From Rhexocercosporidium sp. MPI-PUGE-AT-0058 (taxonomy: Eukaryota; Ascomycota; Leotiomycetes; Helotiales): a stretch of DNA of 64,000 nt. The notes beneath the pieces are model-generated. The model saw nothing but the letters and a program-made list of their open reading frames with translations, ran no database searches and had not been told where the DNA came from. Below, piece by piece: positions 34,281 through 46,289 of the stretch; position 1 is the first letter of the stretch; the number at the start of each line of letters is the position of its first letter. Position numbers and translations under genes: made by a program. The DNA lies in the NCBI GenBank assembly GCA_020746875.1, contig JAGTJL010000009.1:1178001-1242000 (forward strand), in the 5' to 3' direction.

Positions 34281-36181
34281 ATGGTAAAACTACCCCAGAC
34301 CTTGGCCTTGGTATGGCTGTGCTTTGTACAGCTCATATCGGCCATTGAAGTCGATTGGGAGAATACAGGTGCTTACCCCTCCATGGATCTCACTATTACC
34401 CGTTCCGATACTGATTTACTCTCAATTCCTAGACTCTATCAAAGCAGCTGCCAAGATCACCGCTACCGACATGCTCCGCTACTTCATAGGCAAGCAAGAA
34501 GATGGAACTATCGGCGTCCTCCTTCTCCCTCGTCCATACTACTGGTGGGAGGCTGGAGCGATGATGGGCGGATTGGGTCAGTCAAGGGTATCTAACTCGT
34601 TCATTTCTCCGTACTGATTGATGCAATAGTGGACTACTGGCACTATACTGGCGACGACAGCTTCAATGACTTCGTGATCGAAATTCTCCAATCGCAAGTC
34701 GGTCCACACAACGATTTCATGCCACCAGAGCAGCGATCCTCCTTAGGAAACGATGATCAGGCATTCTGGGCCATGGCAGCCATGTCCGCCGCCGAGAACA
34801 AGTTCCCCGATCCTCCTCTCCCAAAACAACCCGGTTGGCTTTCTCTCGTACAGGCAGTCTTCAACGAGCAAGTCGAGCGCTGGGAAACGAGTCTCTGCAA
34901 CGGTGGTCTACGATGGCAGATCTACCAAGTCACAGGCTACGATCTCAAGAACACGATTTCTAACGGTTGTCTATTCAACATCGCAGCAAGACTGGCGCGG
35001 TATACCGGAGATAAGAAATATGCGGATTGGGCAGTCAAGATATGGGATTGGATGGACAGAATTGGACTCATCAGTAGTAGTTTCGATATCTTCGACAATG
35101 CAGAAGCAGAGAAGCTGAATTGCACACAGCTGGACAGGAACCAATGGACATATAATGCAGGAACAATGTTGATGGGTGCAGCGACTATGTATAACTATGT
35201 TCGTACCCTTCCGGCTGTCCAGCCAACCAAGTAATTTCAAAGAAGAGACAAACTAACACTCCATAGACTGAGGGTTCGGAATTATGGCAAAATCGTACAA
35301 CCGGTCTCCTCAATTCTCTCGCATCTGATTTCTTCCCAGGCGGTGTCATGAAGGAAATCTGTGAGGAACACGCCGTGTGCAACCCGGACCAGAAATCATT
35401 CAAAGCCTACCTCGCGCGTTGGATGGCCGCATCTACGAAGATGGCTCCCTACACCTACAATACCTCTTTCCCGCTCTTGTTATCCTCAGCCACAGCTGCA
35501 GCAGAGCAATGTACAGGTGGAGAGAACGGCACGCTGTGTGGCATCAAGTGGTGGTTGAATGGAACGTGGGATGGATCCGATGGACCAGGACAGCAAATGT
35601 GTGCATTGGAGGTAATCCAGAGTACGTTAATCCGACATGTCGACGCGCCTGTTACTGCCAGTGGTGGAGGAACCAGCCAGGGGAATCCAGACGCCGGATT
35701 CAATCAGAGTGCCGTTCCGCCGGGGCTGAGACATAGTCCTCCGAGTGAGAGGGATAAGATCGGAGCGTGGTTCTTGACGGTCGTTGTGGTGCTTGCACTT
35801 ATAGGGACGTGGGTATTCATCAGTACCAGCTGGGGAGAGTGGCCGGTGGCGGGCAAGAAGGACCCTAATGCTGCTGCAAATTATGCCGGAGGCTTCTGGG
35901 CCGGGAAGTCTCGAGGAAAAGGCAAAGAGAAGGTTGAGCCCGTACCGGAAATCCTCGATCTCAATGCGAGTAGAAGGAGCACGATGACTGAGAGTCCTAG
36001 TCGAAGGGGCACCATGACGGGGAATCCGAATCTGAGCTTGACGTCTGTGTTAGAGGGTACGCCAGTTAGTGTCAGTAAGAAGGCGAGTGCGGGAATCTTG
36101 TCACCGATTATGGAGCAGAAAGGCTTTGCGGATAGCAAAGCCAGCTTGCCGATTTACAGGGGTGGTGATGAGAAGACTTGA
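34281..36181 (+). CDS. GH76 alpha-1,6-mannanase, Dfg5/Dcw1-like, membrane-anchored (4 exons)
   Basis: Exons 34281-34368, 34433-34576, 34630-35198 and 35267-36181 give 571 aa. Residues 1-21 are a signal peptide. The GH76 barrel shows [22 protein letters not shown], the catalytic pair in LGNDDQAFW (Asp119-Asp120), [26 protein letters not shown], and [20 protein letters not shown] rebuilt across intron 3. Dfg5/Dcw1 enzymes process GPI-mannan and help link GPI proteins to the cell wall. Several N-glycosylation sites are present. Unlike GPI-anchored yeast Dfg5/Dcw1, it ends with a transmembrane segment (about 432-454) and a 117-residue Ser/Lys-rich cytoplasmic tail. Introns fall at GT donors with phase-consistent joins, so the model is firm. 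Confidence 0.92.
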
Positions 36182-36663
36182 GAAGGAGGGGGAAGGGAAA
36201 AGAAATGAGATGAGATGAGATGCGATTTTGAATGGGGCTTTGCTGTCCTGTGGATCTCTAGCTATGCTATGCTATGAGTCTGAGGTCTTCTGCATCTCAT
36301 GGAGAGAAGATGGACGGCTGCGCGCTTAAGCTGAGAAAGCTAGAAGTCATCATACTCGAAAGGTGGACGAGAAGGATATAGCTTGATACCCGAGGAATTG
36401 CTGTGGCGAGGTCATGCTGAATAGAGGGATGGGACTTGGCGGGGACAGATGGCGTTACATAGAGAAGGCAAAGAAAGTCCTTGATAATGACGTTACGCAA
36501 CTAACAATAAAGTAACATGAAGAAACTCTGAATACCCTTCTATGCTATTCCAAAGTACCAAGCTAGGCTGGCAACATGCGGACCGCTTTAGCGAAATATG
36601 TCAACTGCCACTCAGGGAACCAAGCCTAGCGTATATCATAAATTCAGAACCTCTACGGATCTC
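36182..36663. other. Convergent 3' flanks with short tandem repeats
   Basis: 482 bp between stops. Small direct repeats GATGA (about 36206-36222) and CTATG (about 36261-36276). No gene. Confidence 0.5.
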
Positions 36664-37557
36664 TCAAGAAGCCGACCTATTCTCCAAATCTATCCTCAAG
36701 AACATCCCCACATGCCCAATCCCCTCCTCCTCCCATCTCCCCATTCCCTCATCAAGACTAAACCCCCACTTCCTCCACACCTCCACAAGCTGTTCCTGAG
36801 CATGCGCACACACCAACCCTTTCCAAACCGGCACCTCCCCTATCCCCGTCCCTGTCCCTTGCTCACCCACGATCCTCTCAATACCCTTTTCTAGAATGGA
36901 AGGATTGAAATACGTTGGGTTTTGCGCCATCCAACTCGTTGCTGCGCTGACCAGCATCTTGGCTATACCCGAACCGCGGAATTCGGGGAGGAGGGCTAGG
37001 CGCCCGAGTTTTATGTAGGGCTCTTTGCCGTCGTGGTGGGTTGTTGGGCGGTCGTTGATGTAGCTTGATTGATTGGAGTCTGTGGATATGGAGGGCTGGG
37101 TAGAGTCGAAGGTATATTTCGAGCCGGGTTCTGGATGCGGTGGGTGAGGGAAGGGAACTAGGCGGATGGTCCCTATGGGTGTTGTGCGCGTGGTGCTTCG
37201 TTTGCGGGTTATGATGTTGCCGGATTGGTCTTTGACTTCGGGGTCTGTGAGGGTGTTTATGGATGCGTAGATTACCCTGGGGAAGAAGTGCATTAGTAGA
37301 TATATTAAATTAAGCTGAGGAAAACTTTGGAAGGTGTTGGAGGCGGGGGGGATCTACCAATGACATGATCTGTGGTCGTTGGAATCGAATTCGTTCTGAA
37401 GGGGAACTTTCTGCTCGTCTACGAAGACTTGTTCTCGTACTTCCATGGCGTCGAGGAAGGTCTTGGGGATAGTGTCTGCTTGCTCAGAGGAGCGTTTTGA
37501 GGAGTCGTAGGCGGCCAGATTGGATGGCCCAAGGAAGGTTATGAATGGAGTTCCCAT
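36664..37557 (-). CDS. GNAT-family acetyltransferase (2 exons)
   Basis: Exons 37557-37358 and 37276-36664, joined across a GTAGAT..CTAAT..CCCAG intron of 81 nt, give 270 aa. EVREQVFVDEQKVPLQNEFD is the substrate-side motif seen in ElaA-like and yeast GNAT proteins. The intron restores HW + VIYASI. The acetyl-CoA region is KLGRLALLPEFRGSGIAKMLVSAA (RGSGIA loop). A long polar insert (about residues 95-150) separates strands and is typical of fungal versions. LVCAHAQEQLVEVWRKWGF ends the fold. Substrate unknown. The ATG at 37557 was chosen over one at 37737 because the extra 60 residues are polar and unconserved. Confidence 0.85.
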
Positions 37558-37837
37558 TTTGGATGTTGCTTGTGATGCTATATTTCTGGAACTCGGCGGT
37601 ATGTTTTCTTCTTTCTGAGCAGAAGACAGCTGGTAACCTCTCCCCTCTGTCCTGTCCTCTGCCAAATCGAGGTATCCAAAGAATTCGTCGTTGCTTATTC
37701 TATTGCTTCTAGAATGTGCGAGTGTTTGTGAGTACATAAGAATCTGGTATAAAATGATGGAGGGCGTCCGAAACAGGTTGGCTTAGTATTAGTTGTTGCT
37801 TCGAACGGTCAGTTTGTGTAGCAGTGGAAAGCTGTTA

Positions 37838-37887
37838 CCTTGACTTGACTTGACTTGCCTTGCCGTGCCTTGCCGTGCCTTGCCTGC
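37838..37887 (+). repeat. Pentanucleotide repeat tract (CTTGA / CTTGC / CGTGC)
   Basis: About ten 5-bp units in a row, first CTTGA then CTTGC alternating with CGTGC. It lies 280 bp upstream of the minus-strand GNAT gene. A mutable promoter tract; role unknown. Confidence 0.7.
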
Positions 37888-37899
37888 TATGTAATGTGC

Positions 37900-38163
37900 T
37901 TACCGGCTCATGGCGTGCGCAGCAGATGACAGGGGATTATGATACGATGAGTGTAGAATGCCTGAGAAAGTGGTGGCGAGGTGATCCATCTTCACATGTG
38001 GGGGTTTAAATACGTAGCTTTTCACTCCACCATCTACTCCGTAGTATTTCACCCCTCCATCAGGGGTCTCCATCCCCCCTGAACTCAAGATTATGTCAGC
38101 CAGATCCGGGTCTTCTATTCGCTCGCTGCCAAGCCCAAACTGCCCTGTGGCCTTAAGATCCAC
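37900..38163 (-). CDS. Hypothetical short protein
   Basis: 87-codon frame, MDLKATGQFGLGSE..., with balanced composition and a Gly-rich stretch (GGMETPDGGVKYYGVDGGVK). The stop follows directly after AMSR, where the sequence reads CGGTAAGC, a good donor. The gene might therefore continue, for example into an exon after an acceptor near 37836, but that could not be settled. No family recognised. It lies head-to-head with LHS1 and could equally be non-coding promoter sequence. Confidence 0.3.
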   Translation of the reverse strand: MDLKATGQFGLGSERIEDPDLADIILSSGGMETPDGGVKYYGVDGGVKSYVFKPPHVKMDHLATTFSGILHSSYHNPLSSAAHAMSR

Positions 38164-38450
38164 AGCTGCCGTCTTGCATCCACCAAATTAATGACCGACC
38201 TCGAATTCGCAAAGTGTCCTTTTTGACCTCGACAAGGATAGCTTTGGCATCAGTCCAATTCCTACAGTATTATTCTTGCAATCTGGCGCTCTGCAATTGT
38301 GGACAGATCTATGTGGACATTTTAGGAAGGGTATAATAACCTTTGTCCTTTCCCCCTCCAAGGACACACTTTACAGCTCTCTCACTCTTTGGGCAGTCTC
38401 ACGAACCACCAACTCTCGCGGTCCTCCCCCTCCTACCATACCCACCCACC

Positions 38451-41400
38451 ATGGTTTCGTTTCGATTTTCCTCAATTAAAGGGCAATCTTCGCCCTTCCT
38501 TTCCATATTATGCCTCTTCTACCTCTTCAGCTCTACCGCACTGGCTGCGTCTGCCGTATTGGGAGTGGATCTGGGCACCGAATACATCAAAGCCGCGCTT
38601 GTCAAGCCAGGAATTCCTCTCGACATTGTCCTCACAAAAGACTCAAGGCGAAAAGAGATATCTGCAGTGGCATTTAAGCCTGCGAAGAACATCAAGAGTG
38701 GATCCTTCCCAGAAAGAGTCTATGGATCGGACGCTGTGGCTTTGGCCGCAAGATTCCCTGGAGATGTGTACCCAAACCTCAAGAGACTCTTGGGTCTTAG
38801 TACGGACAACTCAGTGGTGCAGGAGTATGCATTGAGGCATCCCGCATTGAAGTTGGAGACAGATAAGACGAGAGGTACAGCTGCATTTCGCAGCGGTGCG
38901 TTCGCCCCGGACGAGGAGGCATGGACTGTAGAGGAAATATTGGCAATGGAGCTCCAGAGCATACAGAAAAACGCCGAGGCTCTAGCAGGAAAGGGAAGCA
39001 GTGTGAAGGATCTGGTCATTACGGTTCCACCATTCTATTCCGCAGAGGAGAAGAGAGCTGTTATTCTGGCAGCAGATTTGGCTGGACTCCGAGTATTGGA
39101 ACTGGTCAGTGACGGATTGGCAGTCGGTGTGAACTACGCTACATCTCGGACCTTCAAGAGCATCAATGAGGGAGGTAAGGCAGAGCACCACATGGTTTTC
39201 GACATGGGTGCTGGATCAACAAAGGCCTCCATCTTGAAATTCCAAGGCCGAACTGTGAAAGACGTTGGAAAGTTCAACAAGACAATCCAGGAGGTTCAAG
39301 TCGTGGGCAGTGGATGGGATAGAACGCTCGGTGGTGATGCTCTCAATGCTGTCATTGTGGACGATATGATTTCGAAGTTTGTTGCTTCACCAGCAGCAAA
39401 GAGCATTGCACCAACTGTCGAGGCAGTCCAAGGTCATGGTCGCGCAGCAGCAAAGCTTTGGAAGGAGGCCGAAAGACTCAGACAAATTCTCAGCGCAAAC
39501 CAAAACACCCAATCCGGATTCGAAGGTCTCTACGAGGATATTGATTTCCGATACAAGATCACCCGCGAGGACTTTGAGAAGCTGACTGAGTCTTATGCTG
39601 CACGTGTTAGTGCTACAATGCAAAAGGCATTGGACATGGCCGGGCTCGAGATTTCAGACATCGACTCCGTTATTCTGCACGGTGGAGCCATCCGAACCCC
39701 ATTCGTCCAGAAGGAGCTTGAGAAGTTCATCGGAAACCCAGACAAGATCCGCACTAACGTCAATTCCGATGAGGCGGCGGTTTTTGGTGCTGGATTCAGA
39801 GGTGCAGGGCTGAGCCCGTCTTTCAGAGTCAAGGAGATTCGTGCCTCGGAGGGAGCTGCCTATGCAGCTGGTGTGAAGTGGACCAATATCTACGAGAAGC
39901 CGCAACACCAGAGACTATACCAACCAACTTCACTCCTTGGAGCTGTCAAGCAGTATTCTTTCAAGAACCAACACGATCCGTTTACTCTTGAGTTCTATCA
40001 GCATGTTGGCGCTGCCGAGAACGTCTCACCTGGCAGTGCAGAGAAGGTCCTTTTGACTCTTACAACACAGAATTTGACCGAGTCGGTAACACAGCTCAAG
40101 GAGAAGTATGGTTGCACTGATGCAGGTATCAACGTTAAACTGAGCAGTCGTCTTTCCCCCGCCAATGGTGAGCTTGAAGTTCTTAAGCTTGCCGTTGACT
40201 GCGAAGTTGAAAATTCAAACGGAGAGAAGGAGAGCATGGTCGACAGCGTCAAAGGTCTCTTTGGCTTTGGAAAGAAGGACCAGGTTCCACTTTCTGCGGA
40301 CGAGGAAAAGGCCGATTCCAGCTCAAGTGTATCCCCCGATGCGTCTAGCAGCACCTCAACCGCGACTTCTTCATCAGGTTCAGCTTCAGCTTCTCCATCA
40401 GCGAAGGATGCTAAACCAGTCATCACCAAGCGCATGGAGGTCATCCCCTTGAAGTATACAATCGCCAAAGGAGGTCTTCCTCAACTCCCAGCATCGGAAA
40501 TCACCCGGATGAAAGAACGACTCGCTGCGTTTGCCGATTCTGATCGGTCTCGTGGACTTCGGGAAGAGTCGCTCAACCAGCTCGAAGGTTTCACTTATAA
40601 GGCTCGTGATCTCCTTGAGGATGAGGACTTCATTGCAGTCTCTACAAGCGACGAGAGAACGAGTTTGGAGGCTAAGGCCAAAGCTGCAAGCGAGTGGATC
40701 TACTCTGGTGGTGCAGAAGCAAGCCGGGAAGAGCTCAAGGCTAAACTCAAGGAGATGAAGGATATCGTCACTCCAATTGAGCTCCGCAAGTCAGAGGTAG
40801 TGGCACGACCGGAAGCTTTGAAAACACTCCAAGACGCATTGGAACAGACCAAGACTGTCATCAACGGCATCACTGAGCAGATCGCAAACGACACCAAGAA
40901 CCACGAAGCATTCAGTTCTTCCAAGTCAGCTGCGGCATCTGCGAAGGTTACACCGTCACCGGTTTCTGATGAATTTGCCGACCTCGAGGACGAAGAGTCT
41001 TCCCCCACGACCTCAGCCCCCGTCGAGGAAGAGACGTTGGATCCACCTATATACAAGATGTCGGACTTGACTGATCTGCAAGAGATTTTCGACACCACCA
41101 CTTCGTGGCTAGCAGAGAAGCTTGCACAACAGGAGAAACTTAAGGCCACTGATGACCCTATCCTTCTCGCGAAGGACCTGACGGCCAAGGCCAAGCTTCT
41201 CACCGACAGCCATGTAGAGCTCATTGTGAAGAGCATGAAGAAACCATACAAGTCAAGCCGACCGACTACGAAGAAGGCACCCAAGAAGCCAAAGGCGAAG
41301 AAGACAAAGAAGAGTGGAGGATCGAAGACCGAGTCAGCCACCAAGGGAGAGAAGACGCTCGATTTCAATGAGAAGGGTCAGCCTTCATTCAAGATTGGCG

Positions 41401-41537
41401 AGGATGGCAAGATGCCAACTGAAGAGGAAATCATGGACTTCATCAAGAAGAGCCAGGCAGAGAGCGCTGCTAAAGATGCAGCCGACGGTACTGCGAAGGA
41501 GAGCACCGCAGACGAAAAGACACACGATGAGTTGTGA
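38451..41537 (+). CDS. LHS1: ER-lumenal Hsp70-like chaperone Lhs1/GRP170
   Basis: 1028 aa in one exon. Residues 1-33 are a signal peptide (LSILCLFYLFSSTALA), then the Hsp70 ATPase domain starts with AVLGVDLGTEYIKAALV. Further ATPase markers are VKDLVITVPPFYSAEEKRAV, MVFDMGAGSTKASILKF, GSGWDRTLGGDALNAV and SVILHGGAIRTPFVQKEL. A beta-domain, a Ser/Thr-rich acidic loop (about 620-680) and a long helical C-terminal region follow. The chain ends KTHDEL, the ER-retrieval signal HDEL. Lhs1 is the nucleotide-exchange factor and partner of Kar2/BiP in protein import and folding. Translation from an upstream in-frame non-ATG codon was discounted because MVSFRFSSIK directly precedes the signal peptide. 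Confidence 0.96.
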   Translation: MVSFRFSSIKGQSSPFLSILCLFYLFSSTALAASAVLGVDLGTEYIKAALVKPGIPLDIVLTKDSRRKEISAVAFKPAKNIKSGSFPERVYGSDAVALAARFPGDVYPNLKRLLGLSTDNSVVQEYALRHPALKLETDKTRGTAAFRSGAFAPDEEAWTVEEILAMELQSIQKNAEALAGKGSSVKDLVITVPPFYSAEEKRAVILAADLAGLRVLELVSDGLAVGVNYATSRTFKSINEGGKAEHHMVFDMGAGSTKASILKFQGRTVKDVGKFNKTIQEVQVVGSGWDRTLGGDALNAVIVDDMISKFVASPAAKSIAPTVEAVQGHGRAAAKLWKEAERLRQILSANQNTQSGFEGLYEDIDFRYKITREDFEKLTESYAARVSATMQKALDMAGLEISDIDSVILHGGAIRTPFVQKELEKFIGNPDKIRTNVNSDEAAVFGAGFRGAGLSPSFRVKEIRASEGAAYAAGVKWTNIYEKPQHQRLYQPTSLLGAVKQYSFKNQHDPFTLEFYQHVGAAENVSPGSAEKVLLTLTTQNLTESVTQLKEKYGCTDAGINVKLSSRLSPANGELEVLKLAVDCEVENSNGEKESMVDSVKGLFGFGKKDQVPLSADEEKADSSSSVSPDASSSTSTATSSSGSASASPSAKDAKPVITKRMEVIPLKYTIAKGGLPQLPASEITRMKERLAAFADSDRSRGLREESLNQLEGFTYKARDLLEDEDFIAVSTSDERTSLEAKAKAASEWIYSGGAEASREELKAKLKEMKDIVTPIELRKSEVVARPEALKTLQDALEQTKTVINGITEQIANDTKNHEAFSSSKSAAASAKVTPSPVSDEFADLEDEESSPTTSAPVEEETLDPPIYKMSDLTDLQEIFDTTTSWLAEKLAQQEKLKATDDPILLAKDLTAKAKLLTDSHVELIVKSMKKPYKSSRPTTKKAPKKPKAKKTKKSGGSKTESATKGEKTLDFNEKGQPSFKIGEDGKMPTEEEIMDFIKKSQAESAAKDAADGTAKESTADEKTHDEL

Positions 41538-43978
41538 TATAGACTTTTGGAGTATATAGCATTTGCAGCGTAGTAGAAATACAACACGAATTCCACCTGC
41601 TTTGATTGTTTTCCACATCCCCACCACCTTCATGTTGCAATTTGTGCATTTTGATTCTCCTCGCAAAATATGACCAGATCGAGTGATCGCCATCGCATAC
41701 AGCAAGCCACTTCCAGTCTGAAGTTACACTGCACCGAAACGATATCAAGCCATCCAATATTAGTACTGTCCGTCTGTTCTGCATGACGGTCCATACCTTG
41801 TTTCTGCAGCAATAGTTTGGGTACCAATGCGGGGGCGCTCATGCCATGAAGCTGCCCGCCCCTGCCTGCATGCATCTTTTGGTTCATTGTACCATTCCCA
41901 TCCCGTTCTTCTTCAAGCCTCAAAAAGTATGCGATCCAAACTCTGCACGCAGTCAATGAAACTTTTCCCACACATCTCCATCTGCAGCTGTTTCCCAAAA
42001 CAGCCCACAAAATTCACATGTTTCAATAAAATGGTATACTGAAAGAAAAGCAGGGAACTTGCGAGTGCACATCTACCTGCATGTTGATATTACCTGTGAA
42101 GCTGAACATCGGAATATCCGGTGATCTAGAGTTGTGTATCAGGGAGGTCGTTCATCTCTCAGTGGGCCAATCATCTATCCAAATCCAACTTCGTCTCATC
42201 ACTTCCCCATCTGGCGCGGAGCTGGCATACCCATTCGGCGGAGCCGCAATTGGGGTTCTTCAGCAGCAGTTCGTCTGGACCGTCCAATGACTGCAAGAGA
42301 AGTAAAAACGTTATCCGGAAATGTCACCCGGATATGGACTTCGATAGTGGGGGAGGCTTTCTAGAGCTGAAGATACAAGGGGGGCACTGCAGCACAGAAA
42401 GAGTGGAGGGCCACGAACCCAAAAGCGATGACTGGGAGCTTTGAGGGAGGTTAATATAAACCCTATTAAGACGTGCAAGGCTGGCGAAGGAGCCAATAGC
42501 ATGGCCACGATCCTGACGTGCTGATCACACTCAGCTCACGTTATCTGTCATTCTGTCGCCTTGCATGTACCTACAGTATAGTAGGGTTCTGTAAGCCCTG
42601 CCCGCAGCTGACACCTCAACCATCTCTCACTTGTCATTTGGGAAACGAAACGGCACGAACAAATCAGCTCTTGGGCTTAACGATGCAGATACCATACGGC
42701 TGAAATGTACCTGCGTAAGGGATTACTGGACATGCTGGTATGTATGTATGTACATGCACAATTGTGATGTGCTTCGCATTTATGATTTTCCTGATCCCGA
42801 CTCTGAAGGCTGATTGGCGAGTTGTTTCATGTTTCGCGGGCCTGAAATTTCCGAATCTCGGCTTGTTGCGTTGAGGCTTGAGGTATGAGGGAACTGTTGG
42901 TGATGGGTGGGGAATGGGGGATTTTGGTGGTTGCCGTAAAGGCTTACGCATCACGGCAGATGGTTTGTTGAAGCATTTAGTAGAGGCGGCTTCGGGAAAA
43001 GAAGAATCAACGAGTTTCAAAAGGTACTTGTTCGATTAGCCTTGTCAACCTTGGGCGGTGCGAATCTGGATAACATCAGGCCTGGGAGTAAACGTCAAGA
43101 CGGAAGAAGTGCAGATGCGACACATCGAAAGCAGAAAGCCCACCAAGACCTACGATGCACGGACAGTATCAGACGAAGCAGCAGCCACACACAGCTTCGT
43201 AAATATCACCTCCTCTCTCATACCTGTAAGCCTTCATCCATGTTGGCCATCATTCTGGAGGCGAGGTTGATCGACAACCATCGGGCTTATTCGCTTCCAA
43301 GAACCCAAACTCTATGCGCGACAGATACACGACATACACCTAGCAACCGTAAACCACCAAGACCGGCTATTAGAGATGCAGTATTTCTCCCATACTACCG
43401 GCCTTCACTACGTCTCGACTCGAGCTATCGCGGTGCGCTCCAACGCTGGAAGTGTTGTGAGTTGGGAGAGCGAGGCAGCTTAGCGAGGCTGAGCGCCTCT
43501 CGTTCATGCGAATCCACAGGGGGGCATCAGGATCCCAACCCCCAGCAGTTCATCCGCACAGACAGCACCTAAATCTCACTGGGATCTTTGGCGGGCGGCT
43601 GTCTATTTTCAGCTCCGTGAACAACAGCGGGATGGGCATCCACCATCCATGCCTCAATCCCTCCGCATTCCTTCCTCGCGCTCCATTGCACGGCACCCAC
43701 AGCACAGCACAACAAACCTTCTCCATACCGACCCAGGATTTCCTTATCAGGCGATCCTTACGATTCATACATAAGCTAGCTAGGCCCTGTGCATTTATCC
43801 ACGGCACCATGCAGCCCTACTGCTCCTTCCCCAGCTTTCACTCTCCTTTCCCTTCATCTCGCGACCTTCCCGCTTCTGTATCAGTAGCTCAAGACTTCAT
43901 ATATGGCGAGCTGGAGCTTCGGGTGGAGGTCTGGCTTAAGTTAAGTTGAGTGAAGCAACGCCTACTTATGCAGCAAAA
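41538..43978. other. 2.4-kb intergenic region, no supported gene
   Basis: Open frames up to 176 codons (for example 43042-43572 and 43506-43949) are compositionally biased and lack motifs. A TATG tetramer run is at 42740-42752. The last 500 bp, CT-rich, is likely promoter and leader of the next gene. Confidence 0.4.
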
Positions 43979-46289
43979 ATGGATGATGCACGAGGAGGAC
44001 AACGAGATGGAGCTGTCAACCGGACGATGGACATGGTCCGAGAAAGTGACCAGGACGAGCTCTTCATGGACGTCATTGAGATAGAACCAGCAGGTATCCA
44101 ATCGCCAATCCAAGCTAGCAGCCCACACTCCAATTCGCATGCAAGAGGACTCTCCGAATCGCAGAATCTACTGCCAAATAGTCCGAAGAACCTTTTCCAG
44201 TATTCGACGACGACGAAGGACTTTCGATTCGATAGACCGATTAGAGAACCCAAGTTCGTAGGATCTGGTGATATTCGAGGTGGGTTTGGAGGGAGAGAGA
44301 GTCCGGTCTGGAGTGGTGTACCACAGACTTTAAGGAAGAGTAGGAGAGAGTGGTGGCGAGGCGTGGTGGTCGATATTTTGGCTATTACCTGTCCATTGCC
44401 ATTCTTTGCCCTAGCTGGCGCTCTAATTTGGGTTGATGGTGAGAGAGCTGAGGAGGGCAAGCAAAATGTCTTGGAGCAGTGTATAAAAGGAGTATGTACA
44501 AATATGCTCGATTTTGGCTTGATGCTAATGTTCCTAGGCTGCTACGTTGTTCCCCTTGTGTTTCTCACTCATAGTTGGCAGAGCCGTAATGAAAGTTGCA
44601 GCTTGGAAATTAGAAAAGGGAGCGTCGCTTGGACTTCTCGAACGGTTAGTGGGCAGCCGGACGGTGGGAGGTACAATCATCACTCAAGCCAGGCTGCGAT
44701 CTGTAGGACTCGTAAGTCTTGGATTAGTCCTCCTGTGGCTTCTATCGCCTCTCGGATCGCAATCCGTCTTACGAATACTTTCCAAATCAACAACCTCCTC
44801 TATATCAGATTCGGACGTTATATATAGCAATACAAGACAAGCCAGTCATGCCAGCAGTCCAACTTTCACCACCTGGTTCTCAGCTTTTGCAGCTATGTTC
44901 AGTTCCGCTATTCTTACACCAGACGAAGCGAAGAACAGTTCGATGGACATCTGGGGTAACGTTAGAATACCACTTTTCTCTAGCCTTTCGAACATTGGTC
45001 CAGATGAGAACGGTTGGCGTCGGATCCCAGAGGCTGGCTACCAACCTGCTTTCACTTCTTTATTCGGCATTCCAATCTCCAACTTACCAATTGGAAATAC
45101 CACCTTCAATATTGAGTCCACATACATGGAACTCACCTGTTCCAACATCACTTCCCAGGTCGTTCGCGGTCCTAACTTCTTCACCAATCCCGGCCTAATC
45201 TCTACGAAAGGGCCTTTTAATTCGAGCCAAAATGTTTCAGCCAGCACGACATGGGCAATGGGATACGTCGGCGAAGACATTACCTCGCTTCTCCCAAATT
45301 CATCAGTCAAAGCAATTGACAGCCTTCCACCAGACACAGCATCCAAGACCTATCTCCCTGGTCTATTCGTCTACCAAGACTTCACCGGTCGTCAAAATGT
45401 CACATCTGTGTATTGTGTCCCATCGCAAGCTTACATCGAATCCACCGTCCGCTGCGACAAATCCCCCTCAGCCGCACCAGCCAGCTGCGCTGTAACCGCA
45501 CAGCGACTCTCACTTCTCTCACATATTCCCACCACATTAACATCTTTCTCAATACTCTCCACCTTCCTCGGCCTCACATCCCTCCTGCCCTCCACAACAC
45601 CCTCAGCAAACAACATCGACCTCATGCAAAACTACCTCATCAACCCTTTCTCAAACACATACATCCAATCCACAGCCTCCGTTTCTCAATCCCCCAACGA
45701 GAACGAAAGCCGTCTTCTCTCCCTCTCTCTGGAAGACATAAGCCACCGCCTCAGCCAAATCATAAACACCTTCCTGCAAGGCACTCTCCCCAACTCCCCC
45801 TCCTACCTCAACCACGACACCCCTCTAACGCCCACCTTCATAACGGCCAACACCTCCTCCCTCCTCTCAGCCCAGATCTCCGCTCTCCCAGCAACACTCA
45901 GCGTCCCTGCTAGACTCAATGCCACTATCACGGTATTCTCCATCTCCTGGGTCTGGATGTCCCTCTTCCTCTTCAGCACGCTATTCATGCTTTTATCCGC
46001 GCTCTTCGCTGCTGCCATTTCCCGACAGACGCTAACGCGTGATTACCTGGGTTTTGTGTCTAGTTTGTGTCGGGAGAGTGGATATGTGTCGTTTCCTACT
46101 GGGGGAGTGGGTAGAGATGGATTGGAGAGAAGTAGGCTATGTCAAGATGTAAGAGTTAAATTAGGGGATCTAGGGGACGTAGAAGGAGGACACGCAGTAG
46201 GCACTGGTGTGGCGGTTAGAGTTGGACGGTTAGGGATTGGGAGTGAAGAGATGGTTCTTGGGCTTGATAGGAGGAAGTTGTACCTGTAA
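43979..46289 (+). CDS. Large membrane glycoprotein of an uncharacterised fungal family (2 exons)
   Basis: Exons 43979-44491 and 44538-46289, phase 0 across a 46-nt GTATGT..CTAAT..CCTAG intron, give 754 aa. Topology: disordered N-terminal 125 residues, TM1 (VVVDILAITCPLPFFALAGALIW), TM2 after the intron (AATLFPLCFSLIVGRAV), then WKLEKGASLGLLERLVGSRTV, TM3 (VGLVSLGLVLLWLLSPLG). An extracellular domain of about 400 residues follows, with many NxS/T sites and paired Cys, then TM4 (VFSISWVWMSLFLFSTLFMLLSALFAAAI) and a short cytoplasmic tail. The TM-WxxEKGASLGLLExLxGS block recurs in Pezizomycotina surface proteins of unknown function. No enzyme motif. ATG 43979 was chosen as the first ATG in frame. 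Confidence 0.8.

Noticed and set aside
43042..43949. Overlapping frames of 147-176 codons upstream of the membrane glycoprotein gene
   Set aside because: Biased composition in CT-rich leader sequence, no motif.
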